Source: Monosporascus cannonballus
Lineage: Eukaryota > Ascomycota > Sordariomycetes > Xylariales
Assembly: GCA_004154925.1 (NCBI GenBank)
Contig: QJNS01000318.1
Coordinates: 1 to 64,000, forward strand
Length of the DNA: 64,000 bases
Reading direction: 5' to 3'
Notes under the pieces: generated by a model
Seen by the model: only the letters and a program-made list of their open reading frames with translations
Told to the model about the DNA's origin: nothing
Databases searched by the model: none
Shown: positions 10,601-22,051 of the stretch, piece by piece
How the letters are laid out: every line of letters starts with the position of its first letter
Position numbering within the stretch: the stretch's first letter is position 1
Made by a program: the position numbers and the translations under genes

Positions 10601-11088
10601 GCATAGTTCGGGGTGTTGAGGAAGCGATTGGATGACTGGGTGCTTGATGCGGAACTGCTCGCACAGATGGTCGTAACTGCAGGCGACTTCGAAACGTTAG
10701 AAGCGCCATAGTTTGGGGCATTCCCGCATGGACTGGGCTGCTGAGGGCCTGGTTTGGTTTTCGTAACATTTTGGGCAAAGGGATTCACGGAACCCGAAGA
10801 GACAGAGTTGTGCTTGGCGAGTAGAGAGCCGCTCATACCCGGTACATATCTGGCCTCAGCGAAAGATAGAGAGGAGGGAGCCGGCTTCGCCTTCGGCTCG
10901 TCTTCCATCTCATTATCGAGCTTGAGCTTCTTCTGAGGAGTAGAATCCGTATGCTGGGAGTGACCCTTCGCCTTGGCGATCTCCATGAGGACCTCTGCCA
11001 GGGCCTGAGGGCTGATGTCGACACCATGTTGCTTCGAAAGATGCTCAAGCTTACGCTTGACATCATCAATAATTTTGGGGTCATTCAT
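7612..11088 (-). CDS. Large F-box protein with NPF motifs
   Basis: Intronless ORF. The first ATG of the frame (11088) gives 1,158 residues (a TTG lies six codons upstream). The N-terminal half is low complexity (Ser/Pro/Asn) and carries four NPF tripeptides (residues about 102-104, 191-193, 228-230 and 255-257) plus an NRF variant, with spaced FLNTPNYA/FLTPSR contexts. NPF is the ligand of EH domains in endocytic adaptors. An F-box-like helical segment (LIKELSGTVELITEVCKHLT... NLYCVSRDFHTTV) sits at about 506-545, with Leu/Pro spacing typical of substrate adaptors of SCF ubiquitin ligases. A long conserved-looking globular region follows (about 640-960). The C-terminus is acidic with runs of Asp/Glu. 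Codon use is strongly GC-rich at third positions. The F-box call is moderate because the match is by eye; the substrate is unknown. Confidence 0.75.
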   Translation of the reverse strand: MNDPKIIDDVKRKLEHLSKQHGVDISPQALAEVLMEIAKAKGHSQHTDSTPQKKLKLDNEMEDEPKAKPAPSSLSFAEARYVPGMSGSLLAKHNSVSSGSVNPFAQNVTKTKPGPQQPSPCGNAPNYGASNVSKSPAVTTICASSSASSTQSSNRFLNTPNYAAGVSSLPSTSASTPAYVSNLKPGLQFPNPFLTPSRDGAGASNLSRFSFTSPHSMDHFTTTSQSSNPFVNPPNSSASDAPKAPSVAPGSQPTNPFRTPCHITTSTWKPAAVSRVNLKDLASFIDSSTVQSSVGQPMLSFANTRRKGNRRTPPKPLDLSRPGSVPIPQPPELPPTLTTEPPELKLPKTPTHALVIPQNGMAQTPNIRQYENSINATISAQPSLAVRGNTYVKFLKTPLAIGPERPRLVAVPEIKKLPKLPDDRDAKLAKFTIATPAMTEYAECAPLSSCSVSSTPPTTKHISLKDGLLSPLATCRVAMVQRALNFGKAKLPESGRFNLIKELSGTVELITEVCKHLTPADIVNLYCVSRDFHTTVNTYLQSSLRQWTDFMAPGAADIFKYQQYSHLCTVDPAGRKEEDAVPDSLTSRFARSGLDHSQIYSHLLAQTLNNDKGKGEENAAAQDDNGKGETVIRGGDGPKSPEKETRWVPTLKWFQMAVTRTSKARDILAHLARSGLRTPKHTLQAVLKLWLVTDIPTNAGRAAMMRAPGFLTDEDLVCAQIFLVKLALRFTDPGYGPCDTALLELVLGQRGGFEVLWHMLFGRAYRTAAELLRLKVRHDFVLPQGRELVASSEDGRKRLMGVPEEEIGRGCLEGWGKGIGLDTGADDKPKEPPRRLWRPDQLVITEAVRRHLGLEKHLMHHVMWGNVDPVTGRNLVPQEDELYMSDSERKNRAVDTSREYTAHHCAKDRWDQLSDEEKRRVAHRDDLLANRLDEVDEHRFDCDWEEVTPEEDVHINKVTVPAFHVDSESDAEDEEVKRRHEERRARREAKLRKIRRNLAEGPLLGGVRRRQVGGWNGPAPFIFGPQQQLPQQNGNDADDEHYDDSESEAETVSVNSAFSDLSGLKDAWKPDSDKKHKSEQQENRPYDFPPVYVKHPPLPGDTASQDDSQGEEEEGTESVYEESVYEEATAWEPADAWLDEEDWDPVIEGMRAGFRFMS

Positions 11089-12925
11089 AAGTGGGATCGC
11101 GTCCAATGGGCGGCTTGGATATGGTGAGTGATGGTGATGTGTTGGCTGGCGTTTCCTCTAGTGGGGAGGAATGCTGTCTGAAATTCAGTTGAAAATCAGA
11201 CCGCATGGGATCAGGAAGTTTTTGTGGGATGGGAAGGGAGAGAAAAAGTAGGGACGTATGTGGTGTACACATCAATATGGAAGAGACCTGCTAGCCTTAA
11301 ATAAAAGGAAGGAAGCCGAGGGGCATGTCAGGGGCGACGATATGGGAGGTATACGGGGTATAGAGTCACGCGAGAAATACGGGGCGCTTGCCTACAAAAC
11401 ACCAATCCAATCCAATATGTGTCATCTGATCCCGGCCAGTATTGTCTCTTTCTGGCATTGTGACTACAGGGAAATCAGGCAGGAACATGTCGTTCTGAGC
11501 TCCTATTGTTCTCTACCCCCGTAGGTAGCCCATTGTCCCCCTGTCGCCCCGGCGACAACCCGTCTGGTGGCATTGCTTATTTGTTTAATCTCGCACCAGT
11601 GTTGTGAATTGTAACTTTGTCACATCTGCCGCGACTAGACAAGGAGAAGATAAAACGTCGACACCATTTACGACTTGTCATGTTGTTATACGTTAAGAAG
11701 ACAACAAGGTCGCCATAATTTACTGACGAATAATTCATGATACGGCCTGCTGGTCAAAGATCTACTGGTTGAACTATCTCATTAGGCCAAATGCAACTCC
11801 TTACTCATCAACTCATAACAGCTAGTTGATGCAAGAGACTGGAATACGTCTTACCTTCAGCTCAACTGCATACTTCGGAGGATGTTACTACGCGAGGGGC
11901 TATTTTATACTAACATTAAACTATCGTACTGCTCGGTTTTCAATCGCTGGCTAAGGTGTAATAAAGTCAACACCAATCGTACATCAAAACACAACTTGAT
12001 ATACGCGCATGTGTGCGTATGGATAACCGCTAGACTTCAGAGGTATTCCAGGGTTTGCCGTCAAATTTGGGCTTGTATGGAATACGCCCTATACAGCTAC
12101 ACGCTACGGAGCGTCTATAGACCTCCAAGTAATTGTAGAAGATGGGTTATACAAATCAACCATTCCATGCTGTTCTCTAAGGGTACAGTCCGTTCCACCA
12201 CAGGAAAATAATTAGTCCCATCATATATGAAGTTTAATGTCAAGCACAGCTTCCTGGTTATAGTCAAGATACTTGTGTCGTAGTCAATACAACCTGCCTG
12301 GTCCTGCTCCTTGAACAACCCCGAGCTACGCATAAACGATAGCACGCGACGAGGGAGGATGGTGACATACGTGTAGACGCAATATTAGACCAACACAGCT
12401 ACTATTGTACGCACTAGGAGCTCAGAAACTACACACCGAGCGTAGGTCCAGCTCTGGCAAACGCAAGAGGTGATTGTGTATAGTACAGCGATCGTATTGC
12501 CTATATATGGGGGCCAGAGGCATATATACCTGGTTAGAGTATCGCTAGGTACTACATACTCTACACATATTCAACGTGACCCGCTTCCATGTGCGCTGTA
12601 GGCTAGCCGCACCACACCTCCTCGACATCTAGCCTAGTCTTCCATCACACAGACGCCGGGGAAGCCACCGAAGCCCGTCCTTGCAGTAAACGTCATATCC
12701 TTTAGTGTACCGGGTATCAAGTTCAGTCACCGAGGCAAGAAGAGACTTATACCTAGCCGTCATCAATCCAGATGGAGGTACCACAAGCAATTATGACCCC
12801 CGGAAGAAATCCTACTCTGCACGCTGTCCTCCAGGCGCTCCACGGATGAAAGGAACTTCCCCCAGGTGATAAACAGAGAGCACTGGAGGTAGCGAAGACA
12901 ATATAGGTCCAAAGCTGCCACCATC
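11089..12925. other. intergenic between F-box gene and XRN1
   Basis: This is the upstream flank of the F-box gene followed by the downstream flank of XRN1. Short frames exist, but none has recognisable protein or consistent codon bias. No RNA gene was recognised. Confidence 0.4.
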
Positions 12926-15900
12926 CTATCCAGTTGCAGCCGCGCCTCTAGTGCTCCTGCCATGACCTCTTCCACGTCCACGCCCACGTCCACGGCCACT
13001 ACCGCGGGTATCAAGGCCAGCTGGCGGTGGGACGGCGTTATACGACTGCCGATGGGCGTTGCCTGCACCCTCCGGCAATACAGTAGTAGTATTATCAGAA
13101 TTCAGGTGCGCCTGGGTTGGGGGAGCACCAAAGTCACCCCGACCACCGCGGTGACCTCGTCCACCGCGATCGCCCCTCAGGCTCCCTCGGCCTCGACCAG
13201 GGCTTCCATTAAACTGTTGTTGCGAGTTTCCATTTGGCGGGGGTCGATAAACAAGGCTGCTATGCTGAAGATGGGAAACGCCGTTGACGTTATGCGAGGC
13301 ACGACCTCCTCTGCCATTGACTTGATGAGAATGATGATTGAAGCCGTTCACAGCTCCCCGGAAGGACCCCCGAAGAGGGCCTGGCGCGGTAGCATCACGG
13401 AGCTGCCCTCTACCAGCGCCATACCCGCCGGGTTGTAGTGGCCTCGTCGATGGCTGAGCTGGCCGTCTCTCCGAACTAGTCTTCGACAATGCAACGACTT
13501 GCTTGTTCGTGAGGTTGAGCACCGAGTTGGCCGGGACTGTCTGGCCGCGGAACGGGTCGCAACGACCACCTAAAGTTGTACCATTCATGAAAGCATCATC
13601 GCAGAGCACGTCCAGCATATGATGGCTGCCGATTTCACTGATACCAACAACCGTACCCTTCGAGGCAATGGGAACCTTCCCGGCCGCGTGGACGTACACG
13701 AGCCTGTCACCTAGTCGGAATTTCTGGCTGCCGAGACGCTGTTCGGCATCCTTGGGTTGCAATAGTGCCGATCGAGGAACCCCACTCAGTTTCCTAATAT
13801 CCGTTTTGGAGCTGGCCTCTTTCATCGCATCTACAGCTCTTTGGAGCTCCATGACCACATCAGAGTCGAGCTGCTCGGCATCAAGAGGCACTCGCTCAAA
13901 CTTGCTTGTTTCGATGCTCTTGAGCCATTGACCGATCTCCTTGATCTTCGCCGTAGCGATATTCTGGTCTGGCCATAGGTCTGTCTCGTCTAATTCCTTC
14001 GCCTGGGGATTCGTGAGGAGAGCGGCGAAGAAGTCGGGAAATTTCTGCATATACTCGATTAGTAACTTGATTGCAGCGGGACTAAATTCCCAGCCCGTGT
14101 TCGATTTCCTGGAATACCCGAGAACCTTCTGTTTCCGGGCATCGAACTTCAAATTCAGTCCCAAGTTGATTCTCATGCTCCCACCTATCGTGTTGACGTG
14201 GAAAGCTGACGTGATCTTACTAAGAATGAGTGGATGAAGACCTAGGTCTTTCGCAACCGCATACGACGGCCGATAATGGTTTTCCCGCTCAGCGCGGGCG
14301 ATGATTGGCCTAGCGAATTCTGGTTCTTTGACCTGTGGAATTAAGACTTTGATGTCGGCTCGGTTGTTTCTATGCCCTTCAACTTGCACTGGACGCCCGT
14401 AGGCATAGTCGCCAAGGAAGAAGACACGGGATCCCACCGGGAACTCCTCCTCGAGAGGTATGGCGGCCTTCTCTATGAACCGTTCGTCCTCACTGATGAC
14501 TTCGTCCACGATGACTTGCGCGGCATAATCGGTCTCCATACCTGGGATCATCCCATACTGCTTGATGGTAGCGCCTTCGTCTGTCTTCATAAGGCCTTTC
14601 AGCATGTCGACGTGGACCATCGATTCGACAGGGCCGGTGATGATTCCAAGCCGCTTGCTGTAGAAGTTTTCGATGCGGGAGGCTTTCTTATTCCAGTCTT
14701 CAATGTCCTTGCCAGAATGATGGGTCTGCACGACCTGACCAGAGCCATCTTGGACCAAAGTATAGTCGAAGAGTTCATCAGAGACGCGCACAATCTTCGC
14801 CTCCTGCAAGAAAGGATACCCAACAAAACATTTCTGTCCTAGCTTGACCTTGGCCGATTCTACACGGCTGCGCATATCGACATCGGCCAGCGTCACCACC
14901 ATGCTCTCGTTGCGACTTTCCTGCTGGAAGACATTCACACCGTGGAAGCCTAATGTGGCGTTGTACGGCAGTGTGGCAAGACTTGGAAAGCTCGCTAAGG
15001 CGTCGACACCTAGTTTGGCGCCATCCATTAAGCCGACGTATAGTTCCAACCCATCAGTGGTGGGGAGGTCGAAGATATTTTCGGTGCAATGACAATAGGG
15101 AACATCGGGGAAAATCCCTACCATCGAGGAAGGGTACGTGAAATTGACGTTCGGGTCGTAGGTGAACTTCAATGAGACGCCAAAGTCGTTTCTGGCTTTC
15201 TCGTCTGGCGAAAGAAGCTCGTTCCTGGGAGCCATGGCGGATAAGAGGCGTTTTTCGTCGATGAAGGGGATCTTGACGACGGCCTCCCATTCCATTTTCT
15301 TGCCATTCATATCGAGCTCGAATTCTCTAGGGTAGAAGTCGATGATGGGAGACTTGGGGTCTGTCATCAGGTCATGATATACTGATGGAACGATCTTCTT
15401 GCTCCGATCGGGCAAGACGCCCATCAGTTGTTCAAACGGTCTGAAGGGCTGGCCAAGTTTGAAGTTCAGATCGGCATTAAATCCTTTTTCTACATCTGGA
15501 AAAGGTTAGCAGGGGTTAAGTATTCGGCAAGGGTAATAACTTACCAGAGATCATAGGAGAGTAGTGATAGCTGTAGAACCAGGGCCAAGAAGCAACCCCC
15601 CTATAGTAGTAATACAACACCCACTGTAGTCCTTCAACATAATTCTCACAGAGCTTTCTCAGTTCCGTTTCCTTATTTTCGGGGGTCCATTCGAATTTCT
15701 CGGTGTAGTACTTTTCCTTCCATTCTAGGAACTTCTCCTTGTACTTGGCTTGCATGGATGCTTGTGCTTCCTCAGCAGAGACGTCCACGACCTGAGCCTT
15801 GTCATAACGCTTCGTAACCCGAAGTAACGCCAGATGTCCTTCCTCTTCCTCTTCCTCCTCCTCGTCGGCGCCCTCGGGTTTGGCTGGGAACGAAAGAAGC

Positions 15901-17348
15901 AGGTGGCGCTGGCCATCGTCATCTTCTACGGTACGCCATTCAATATGAAGATTCTCGGCCGCGTCCTGGACGAATTTCCGATCCGCAGCGTTGAGTTCAC
16001 TACCCAGATCGAGGGGTTTTGTGGAACGCTTGTGCACAAAATTTCGGATCTTTTTCCATAGCTCTTTCTGAGGGCTCGTCATGACAAGCTTTCCCTTTGC
16101 TCTAGCCATCTCTTCGCCACTGGCATCTGTCAACTGTTTACTCTTCAGCCACTTCGAGTCAGCATGTTCATGCTCGAAGTGACGGTATTCCTCCTTGGAA
16201 AGTTGCTCGAGCAGTAGGCCCAAACGAGGTAAGTTAATAACGCCTCCTTCATTGATGTAACCTTCGCACTGGGGGAGAATCTCCTTGTAGATTCGGAACA
16301 TGGTGGCCAAGGCTCCTTCATTGATATGGATGTTTGGCAGGTTTGGAAGGAAGTCGTTTCCGACGAAGAAAGCCATGAGAATGAAATCGTCTATAATGCG
16401 CTCCATGTCAAAAGGAAATTTCAGTGCGCCCTCTTTCTGCAGCTCCTGAACTTCCAACTCGAGATACTCGCGAACAATGCAGAGATGCATCAAATAGAAG
16501 TTTTGATGTTCCAACTCTTTCGACTTGTTCTTGGAGGGGCGACCGAACGTGACTTCCTCACGCAGGAGACAGAAATGCGGGTCATGGCTGAGGAGCCCCA
16601 GCATGATGAGGTCGGCGTCGAGGCCGTAGAGACAATGCCGGACATTAGGAGAATAATCGGGCTGGGCCTTCGCGTTCCTGATGTACTCCATGATCTTATG
16701 TTCTCCTTCTCCGGGTACTTCGTGGCCGGAGAGAACGATATCGCAGCCCTGCCAGTCGCTGTCTTCGGAAACCTTCTTGTTGATGAAGTACTTCAGTTGT
16801 CTTGTCAACTTGGCCATGAACTCAGTGCCCGGGGTGATGCAGTTGCTGTCGAAGGGCTCCTCCTTGGGCAGCTCTACGCCCTCTCGGATAGCCTTCTCGC
16901 GGGCTTGTTCGGCATCTAATGCGGTTCGGAAGCGACGAGCTCTCTGTTGGTTCATCTTAGCACGGGGGGCCACGCCGTCTATCGCCATGAAGAAGAGCTT
17001 CTTGGGTTTGATTTTGCCGAAGAGGTGCTCGATATAATTGAATATTCGTATGAACATCTCATCCTCGCTCAGACGAAATGATGTATCGTGAGTGTCTTTG
17101 TGGGTGCAGTTGTGTATGATGCCATTCATGTCCAGCTACGCAGGTTAGTGGGGAATACCAAAGGCGGGAGACTACGGGATGTCGCACGTAGAGGTTGTCG
17201 AACTCGGGGATTCGGTTCTCTGCAATAAGTTGAGATATGGCCGGGTACCGCTCTGAGAGCCATCTGAAGAATTTGGGGACACTATATTTTCTGTCAGCGT
17301 ATGGCTTCCGCAGCCGCATAAAAGCTCATGGTGAGCGACAGACCCCAT
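12926..17348 (-). CDS. xrn1: 5'-3' exoribonuclease 1 (XRN1/KEM1)
   Basis: Cytoplasmic 5'-3' exonuclease that degrades decapped mRNA. My model has four exons: 17344-17348, 17188-17281, 15545-17135 and 12926-15495 (4,260 nt, 1,419 residues, frame intact). The protein starts MGVPKFFRWLSERYPAISQL and continues IPEFDNLYLDMNGIIHNCTH, the XRN1 N-terminus (not RAT1). Catalytic-domain landmarks follow: AIDGVAPRAKMNQQRARRFR, GEGEHKIMEYIR, YGLDADLIMLGL and FFVGNDFLPNLP, all carrying the acidic metal-binding residues. The large C-terminal exon holds the XRN1-specific beta-barrel region and ends in an Arg/Gly-rich tail (RGRGRGRGRGHGRS), typical of RNA-binding or P-body tails. Introns: 17282-17343 (donor GTCTGT, branch CTGAC), 17136-17187 and 15496-15544. 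The first exon is only ATGGG. The gene is divergent from HAT2, 847 bp away. Confidence 0.96.
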
Positions 17349-18194
17349 CTTGTCCAGGCACGTTTAGATGAGCGTTTAAACGGAGTATCGCCAATAAACA
17401 GGCGCGGGATTGAGAAGCCCTAGATTGCTGGGAGACGGCGAGAAAAATGAAGAAGACTTGGACAAAGAAGCAGCCGGCCTCTTGAGATATAGCCTTTCGG
17501 AAAAACTATACTGGAGAGAGTGTAACCCAATAAAAATAATGATTCGACCCAACGCCGGCGTAATGCATTTGTAGCCAAATAAAGGCAGTGTAGAAATAGT
17601 TTAAATGCAATGCACCGTTGTGGTCGAGGAGATTTAGAGCTATCTTCGTCGTAACCGTCGAGATCTGATGATAAATCGTGAAGCCCGGCGAGGAATCATT
17701 GGCCTCTCTCCATACTAACGTTACATACTAGACTAGGTATGTAGTAAGCAATGTCATACCGAAGAGCGGGAACCAAGCACCCGCGCCGGCATCTCTTGGG
17801 TCATGTTACGGGTAGATGCATGAGGGTGGGTAACTAGGTATCATATGCATATACTGGCACTGGTACTGGTACGAGGTACCTAGGTAGACATGGAGACCAT
17901 TGCTGCCCACCTGGCAGATGGAGGATGCGGCTGATGATTGATCCCCGGCCCCACAAGATTCTCCCATACCGGCTGCTAGCGTAGCACTTTACGCGCACCG
18001 CGTTTTCTCCACCGCGAAACAAAGCTGTGCTGGAGCTTAAACTTCACTACTAACAATTCTGCCATGAGACCCTGCCTGTTGCGCCTCAGTTGGTCAGAGT
18101 CAAGTTACCGGATTCCCGATAATTAGGTCTGGGAATTCCATTCATCTATTCTTTGTGCCTGATTCCAGCACACCTGGCACATCACTTATAAACC
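17349..18194. promoter_or_regulatory. Shared divergent promoter region, XRN1 / HAT2
   Basis: 847 bp separate the start codons of XRN1 (minus) and HAT2 (plus), so the stretch presumably holds both promoters. It contains several CTAGGTA/TACCTAGGTA words (17713, 17833, 17876) and a short ACTGGT-type repeat (about 17852-17870). No ORF is supported. No specific factor site was assigned. Confidence 0.5.
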
Positions 18195-19791
18195 ATGGCG
18201 CCTGCTCAGGTTGTCGATGATGTTGATGGTTCGTCTTCTTACATCGCTTCCTACCTTCTCATACGTCAACAACATTGACGCCTTAATCTAGTGGACATGG
18301 CGAACCAGGAGTATGACGAGGACGAGGAGCAGAGACTGATCAACGAAGGTATTCCCCCTCTCCTGTCCTGCTTGCAGCACCCTACTAGACTGGTTATCTG
18401 ATGCCCTGCAGAGTACAAGACATGGAAGAAGAACTCGCCCTTCCTCTATGATATGATTCTGAGGTGAGTTAGCTTAAATGTTACTATACGCTTGTTGCGA
18501 TTGGAAGCTAACTGAGCTAAGTCATGCTCTCACATGGCCCACTCTGACCGTTCAATGGTTTCCTGACGTCAAGGAGCCCGAGGGCAAGAATGTCCGTATT
18601 CACCGGGTCTTGCTCGGAACCCATACGGCCGATAACCAGGACAACTACGTCCAAATTGCCGAAGTCGAGATTCCCAAGTCTGTCCGTCCTAATGCGCGCG
18701 ACTACGATGAAGACCGGGGCGAGATAGGTGGCTATGGCAAGACCGAGACGCCTTCTATGAAGTGGAACATCGTCCAGAGGATTGACCATCCAGGCGAGGT
18801 CAATAAGGCCCGATATTGCCCCCAAAACCCCGACCTCATCGCAACTCTCACCGTCGATGGGAAGATCCTTATCTTCGACCGGACCAAGCACAGCTCTGAG
18901 CCCAATGGCAAGCTCAATCCCCAGATCACACTCGAAGGCCATAAGAACGAGGGCTTTGGTCTAAATTGGAGCCCTCACGTTGAGGGGTCCCTTGCATCAG
19001 GAAGCGAGGATCAGACGGTCTGTCTCTGGTATGTGCCTCACGCGACGAGCGCTGAAACCCCTATGCTAATGTGTAAAATAGGGATCTCAAGTCACTGCAA
19101 AATGACAGCACGACCTTGAAACCAGCGCGCCAATACACCCACCACACTAACATCGTGAACGACGTGCAGTACCACCCTATCTCCAAGAACTTTATCGGCA
19201 GCGTCTCGGATGATTTGACTCTACAAATACTGGATGTCAGACAGCCTTCCACGACCCAGTCTTCCCTAGTCGCCAAGGATGGGCATAGTGACGCTATCAA
19301 TGCATTGGCCTTCAATCCCTCCACCGAGGTCCTTGTTGCAACTGCTTCTGCGGATAAAACTATCGGCATCTGGGATCTTCGCAATGTCAAGGAGAAGGTT
19401 CATACCCTCGAGGGTCATCAGGATGCCGTCACCTCTCTCTCGTGGCATCCTCACGAAGCTGGAATTCTCGGAAGTGCTAGTTACGACCGCCGAATCATCT
19501 TCTGGGATCTTAGCAGAGTTGGTGAGGAGCAACAACCCGACGACCAAGAGGATGGACCTCCCGAGCTGTAAGTCTATGCGTCCACACGTACCGTTTGTCT
19601 TGTTAACCTCTTCTAGGTTGTTCATGCACGGTGGTCATATCAACCACCTGTCGGACTTCAGCTGGAATTTGAACGATCCCTGGCTGGTGGCTAGTGCAGC
19701 TGAAGATAACATGCTGCAGATCTGGAAGGTCGCAGAATCCATAGTCGGCAAAGACGAAAGTGATCTTCCGCTTGATGAACTAGGCAGGTAA
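18195..19791 (+). CDS. hat2: Histone acetyltransferase type B subunit 2 (HAT2)
   Basis: WD40 histone chaperone of the RbAp46/48-Msi1 family, partner of HAT1 in acetylating newly made histone H4. Six exons: 18195-18228, 18292-18348, 18412-18463, 18522-19028, 19082-19567 and 19617-19791 (1,311 nt, 436 residues, frame intact). The N-terminal histone-binding helix region reads EEQRLINEEYKTWKKNSPFL, followed by WPTLTVQWFPD, both diagnostic for this family. WD repeats follow, with typical endings such as SGSEDQTVCLWDL, TASADKTIGIWDLRNV, GSASYDRRIIFWDL and SAAEDNMLQIWKVA. The acidic QPDDQEDGPPEL loop between the last blades matches the H4-binding PP-loop of RbAp48. Introns have GTRNGY donors. The stop TAA directly follows LDELGR, as in related fungal proteins. 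Family members also serve in CAF-1 and Polycomb-type complexes, so a broader chromatin role is possible. Confidence 0.95.
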
Positions 19792-19816
19792 AGAAAGGAA
19801 GAGGTGGCACGCACAA

Positions 19817-19842
19817 CTCATATCATATCATATCATATCCGA
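19817..19842. repeat. TCATA pentanucleotide microsatellite
   Basis: Four to five tandem copies of ATATC (CATATCATATCATATC...) lie just downstream of the HAT2 stop codon. Confidence 0.8.
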
Positions 19843-20189
19843 TCTGATCCGATTCGAGACTGGCGCAAATTTAACTTGGGAGCTTCCATTCGCTGACTCG
19901 GGGGTTATGGCAGATCCAGGAAGGTGAAGAAGCGATTCCGGAGATATCTTTACGATATGATGAAGCAGAGACATGCTCTGCGACTGCGCGAAGGCTGCCT
20001 GCCGGACTTCGGGCAGTCGCTAGACCTGCGAAAGAAGATGTAGATAGATACCCTCGGTGTTGCTTGTATGATATGGGGCAAGCATCGTGCTCTGGTTTGG
20101 ACTCAATGTATCACCCCGGTGGATCCCCATAGAAAAGGGGGGTGGCACATGCTCCTGGGATTAGTCCAGATGCTCCTAAGTTCATTAGT

Positions 20190-20955
20190 CTATGGCTTTG
20201 CTCGCTCTACATATGATGTGTATTGAGCACACTCCCGACTTTTGGTTGAGATCATGCTTAATCTTCTACAAGTCTTATCGTTGGAAACTTCGCTTATACC
20301 CCATCCATGTGGGGTATCACCGGCAACCCCGAGTTCATCCCAGTCCCCAAAACCTGTATCCAAGCACTTGGTCAAGTCCCACCCCTCAGGGTCGTCATAA
20401 ACCACAGCCTTAAATGAGTATCGGTACCTACTTGCGCGGTGTTTTGGCTTCATGTCCAAGTACAGCCGCTTAGGAAGAACGCGGCGCCGTTCCGGACGCT
20501 CCTTTAGAATCGTTATCAACCGGTCATAGTTCCCTTCGTCATGATCCAACGGTCTCTTCCTGTCCCTCATGAATCGGACGATAATGGTTGGCCAGACCTT
20601 GGGGGGACCTCTGTGCCGACCCCTTTTGACGCTACGTCTGAGCGCGATATCCAACGGATGCTCCGGATCGGAGCACAGCCAGCGGTTTTCTTCCATCTCC
20701 TCCCGCACTTCCCTGAGAAATTTCGCTGCTTTCTTGCGCGCGCCCCCGGGGATGCTTTGTGGCCAGTACGATTCATGGAGTGGCCTAAGTAAATCCGGTT
20801 TCTCGGGCGCCACGGTATCTCGTCAGGCGGATACGCGGCAGATAGGAAGCTCGGAGCTCCGTTGGAAGTGGGTTCCTTGCCTCTAGCGAGCTGATCAAAT
20901 GTAGGTAGGTGAAACCTGGAAAGGGCAAATTCCGCCTGGGCACTTCCGCGTCTCA
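20190..20955 (-). pseudogene. Unrecognised ORF lacking a start codon
   Basis: A minus-strand open frame from about 20813 to 20190 encodes about 207 residues with plausible fungal codon use (for example KFLREVREEMEENRWLCSDP, then WPTIIVRFMRDRKRP and YRYSFKAVVYDDPEGWDL). It has no in-frame ATG at its 5' end, and a stop lies immediately upstream. A second frame upstream (start ATG at about 20955, MRRGSAQAEF..., reading to PSFLSAAYPPDEIPW) overlaps it by one base shift, so the two look like one gene split by a one-nucleotide slip or an unseen intron near 20820. I do not recognise any domain. It may be a pseudogene, a mis-sequenced gene or chance. Confidence 0.4.
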
Positions 20956-22051
20956 TTATTCTATTGTAATTAGCTAAACAGTTCTTGGGCAACCATTCGT
21001 CTGTCCTCCCAGACTGAAATGGGCTGCTATAAGATAATTGAATGTAGCCCCTTAACAAGATGAACAAGACCTAGTCAGAACAATGCAACAACGAAGCTTC
21101 GGCCTCGGGAGATTTCACTTCGATTGGTACGTCAGTCGCGGACTTGAGCCCTTTTCTTAAGAGACTAATATTCAATATACGAGGTCATTTCAAATTCAGT
21201 AGATTGGATCACGATACTTTGGATCCCTATTCATACAAGATGGACAAACCCTTGTCAAATCTGAGATTACCGAGGCAAAAACGGAAAGGGAGGCTGTGCG
21301 AGCTTAGCATGCAATGATTAAGCTGTCCGGGGGCTTGCTCGCAGAACCGATGCGGATGGGATGTGTTTCTAAACTCCGCCTTGTATAAAGTCAAATTCAC
21401 GAGATGTGTTGTGTGGTATATCGCCAAGACCGAGATAGGCTGATTAGCATGTAAATGGACGTTACTTATTGTTTGGCTGTATGTGTAAATGGAATCTTAC
21501 GCTTAAGCCACACGTGGCTTCTTTTCGAGCTCTAGGTAAGTCTCCAGGGCCGGCGCATACACAAACATATACCCCCACTCGACCTTCAAAACTCCTTGCG
21601 CTCTCTGCCATCTTCATGAATCGAGTCCCACTTGGTAAGTCAACCATTAATACCCGATGCTGGACTGCAACAGACCCCGGCTTTAACTCGTCCTATCAAA
21701 TACATGCCTCACATGTAGAATGAGATAACGACTACCTACATATGCAGGCTTGCCTCCATTTACCTATTACGCTATGGTGTCCTGCAAAGCGCGCTCATAA
21801 TCAGATGCCATGCCCTTCTTTGCAAGAACCAAGTAAAGTCGTTTCTAAAGACCGGCATTGAATTGGAGCCCGTGGTGCCTCGTACCTTTAGCATACCAAA
21901 AACCAAACAGCTACAGCACCGCTGGCCGTGTTTTGTTCCCGATCATTACCTTCCCGTACTCCCTTAGGTGAACGAACGTTGATAGACGCTTGAATATTCC
22001 GTTCTCAAAGTTGCCCCAGATTTATTTTATGGGCATGACCCCATTGCGGGA
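20956..22051. other. intergenic, upstream of NEO1
   Basis: No supported gene. This is the presumed promoter region of the P4-ATPase; the short frames present lack recognisable content. Confidence 0.4.
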
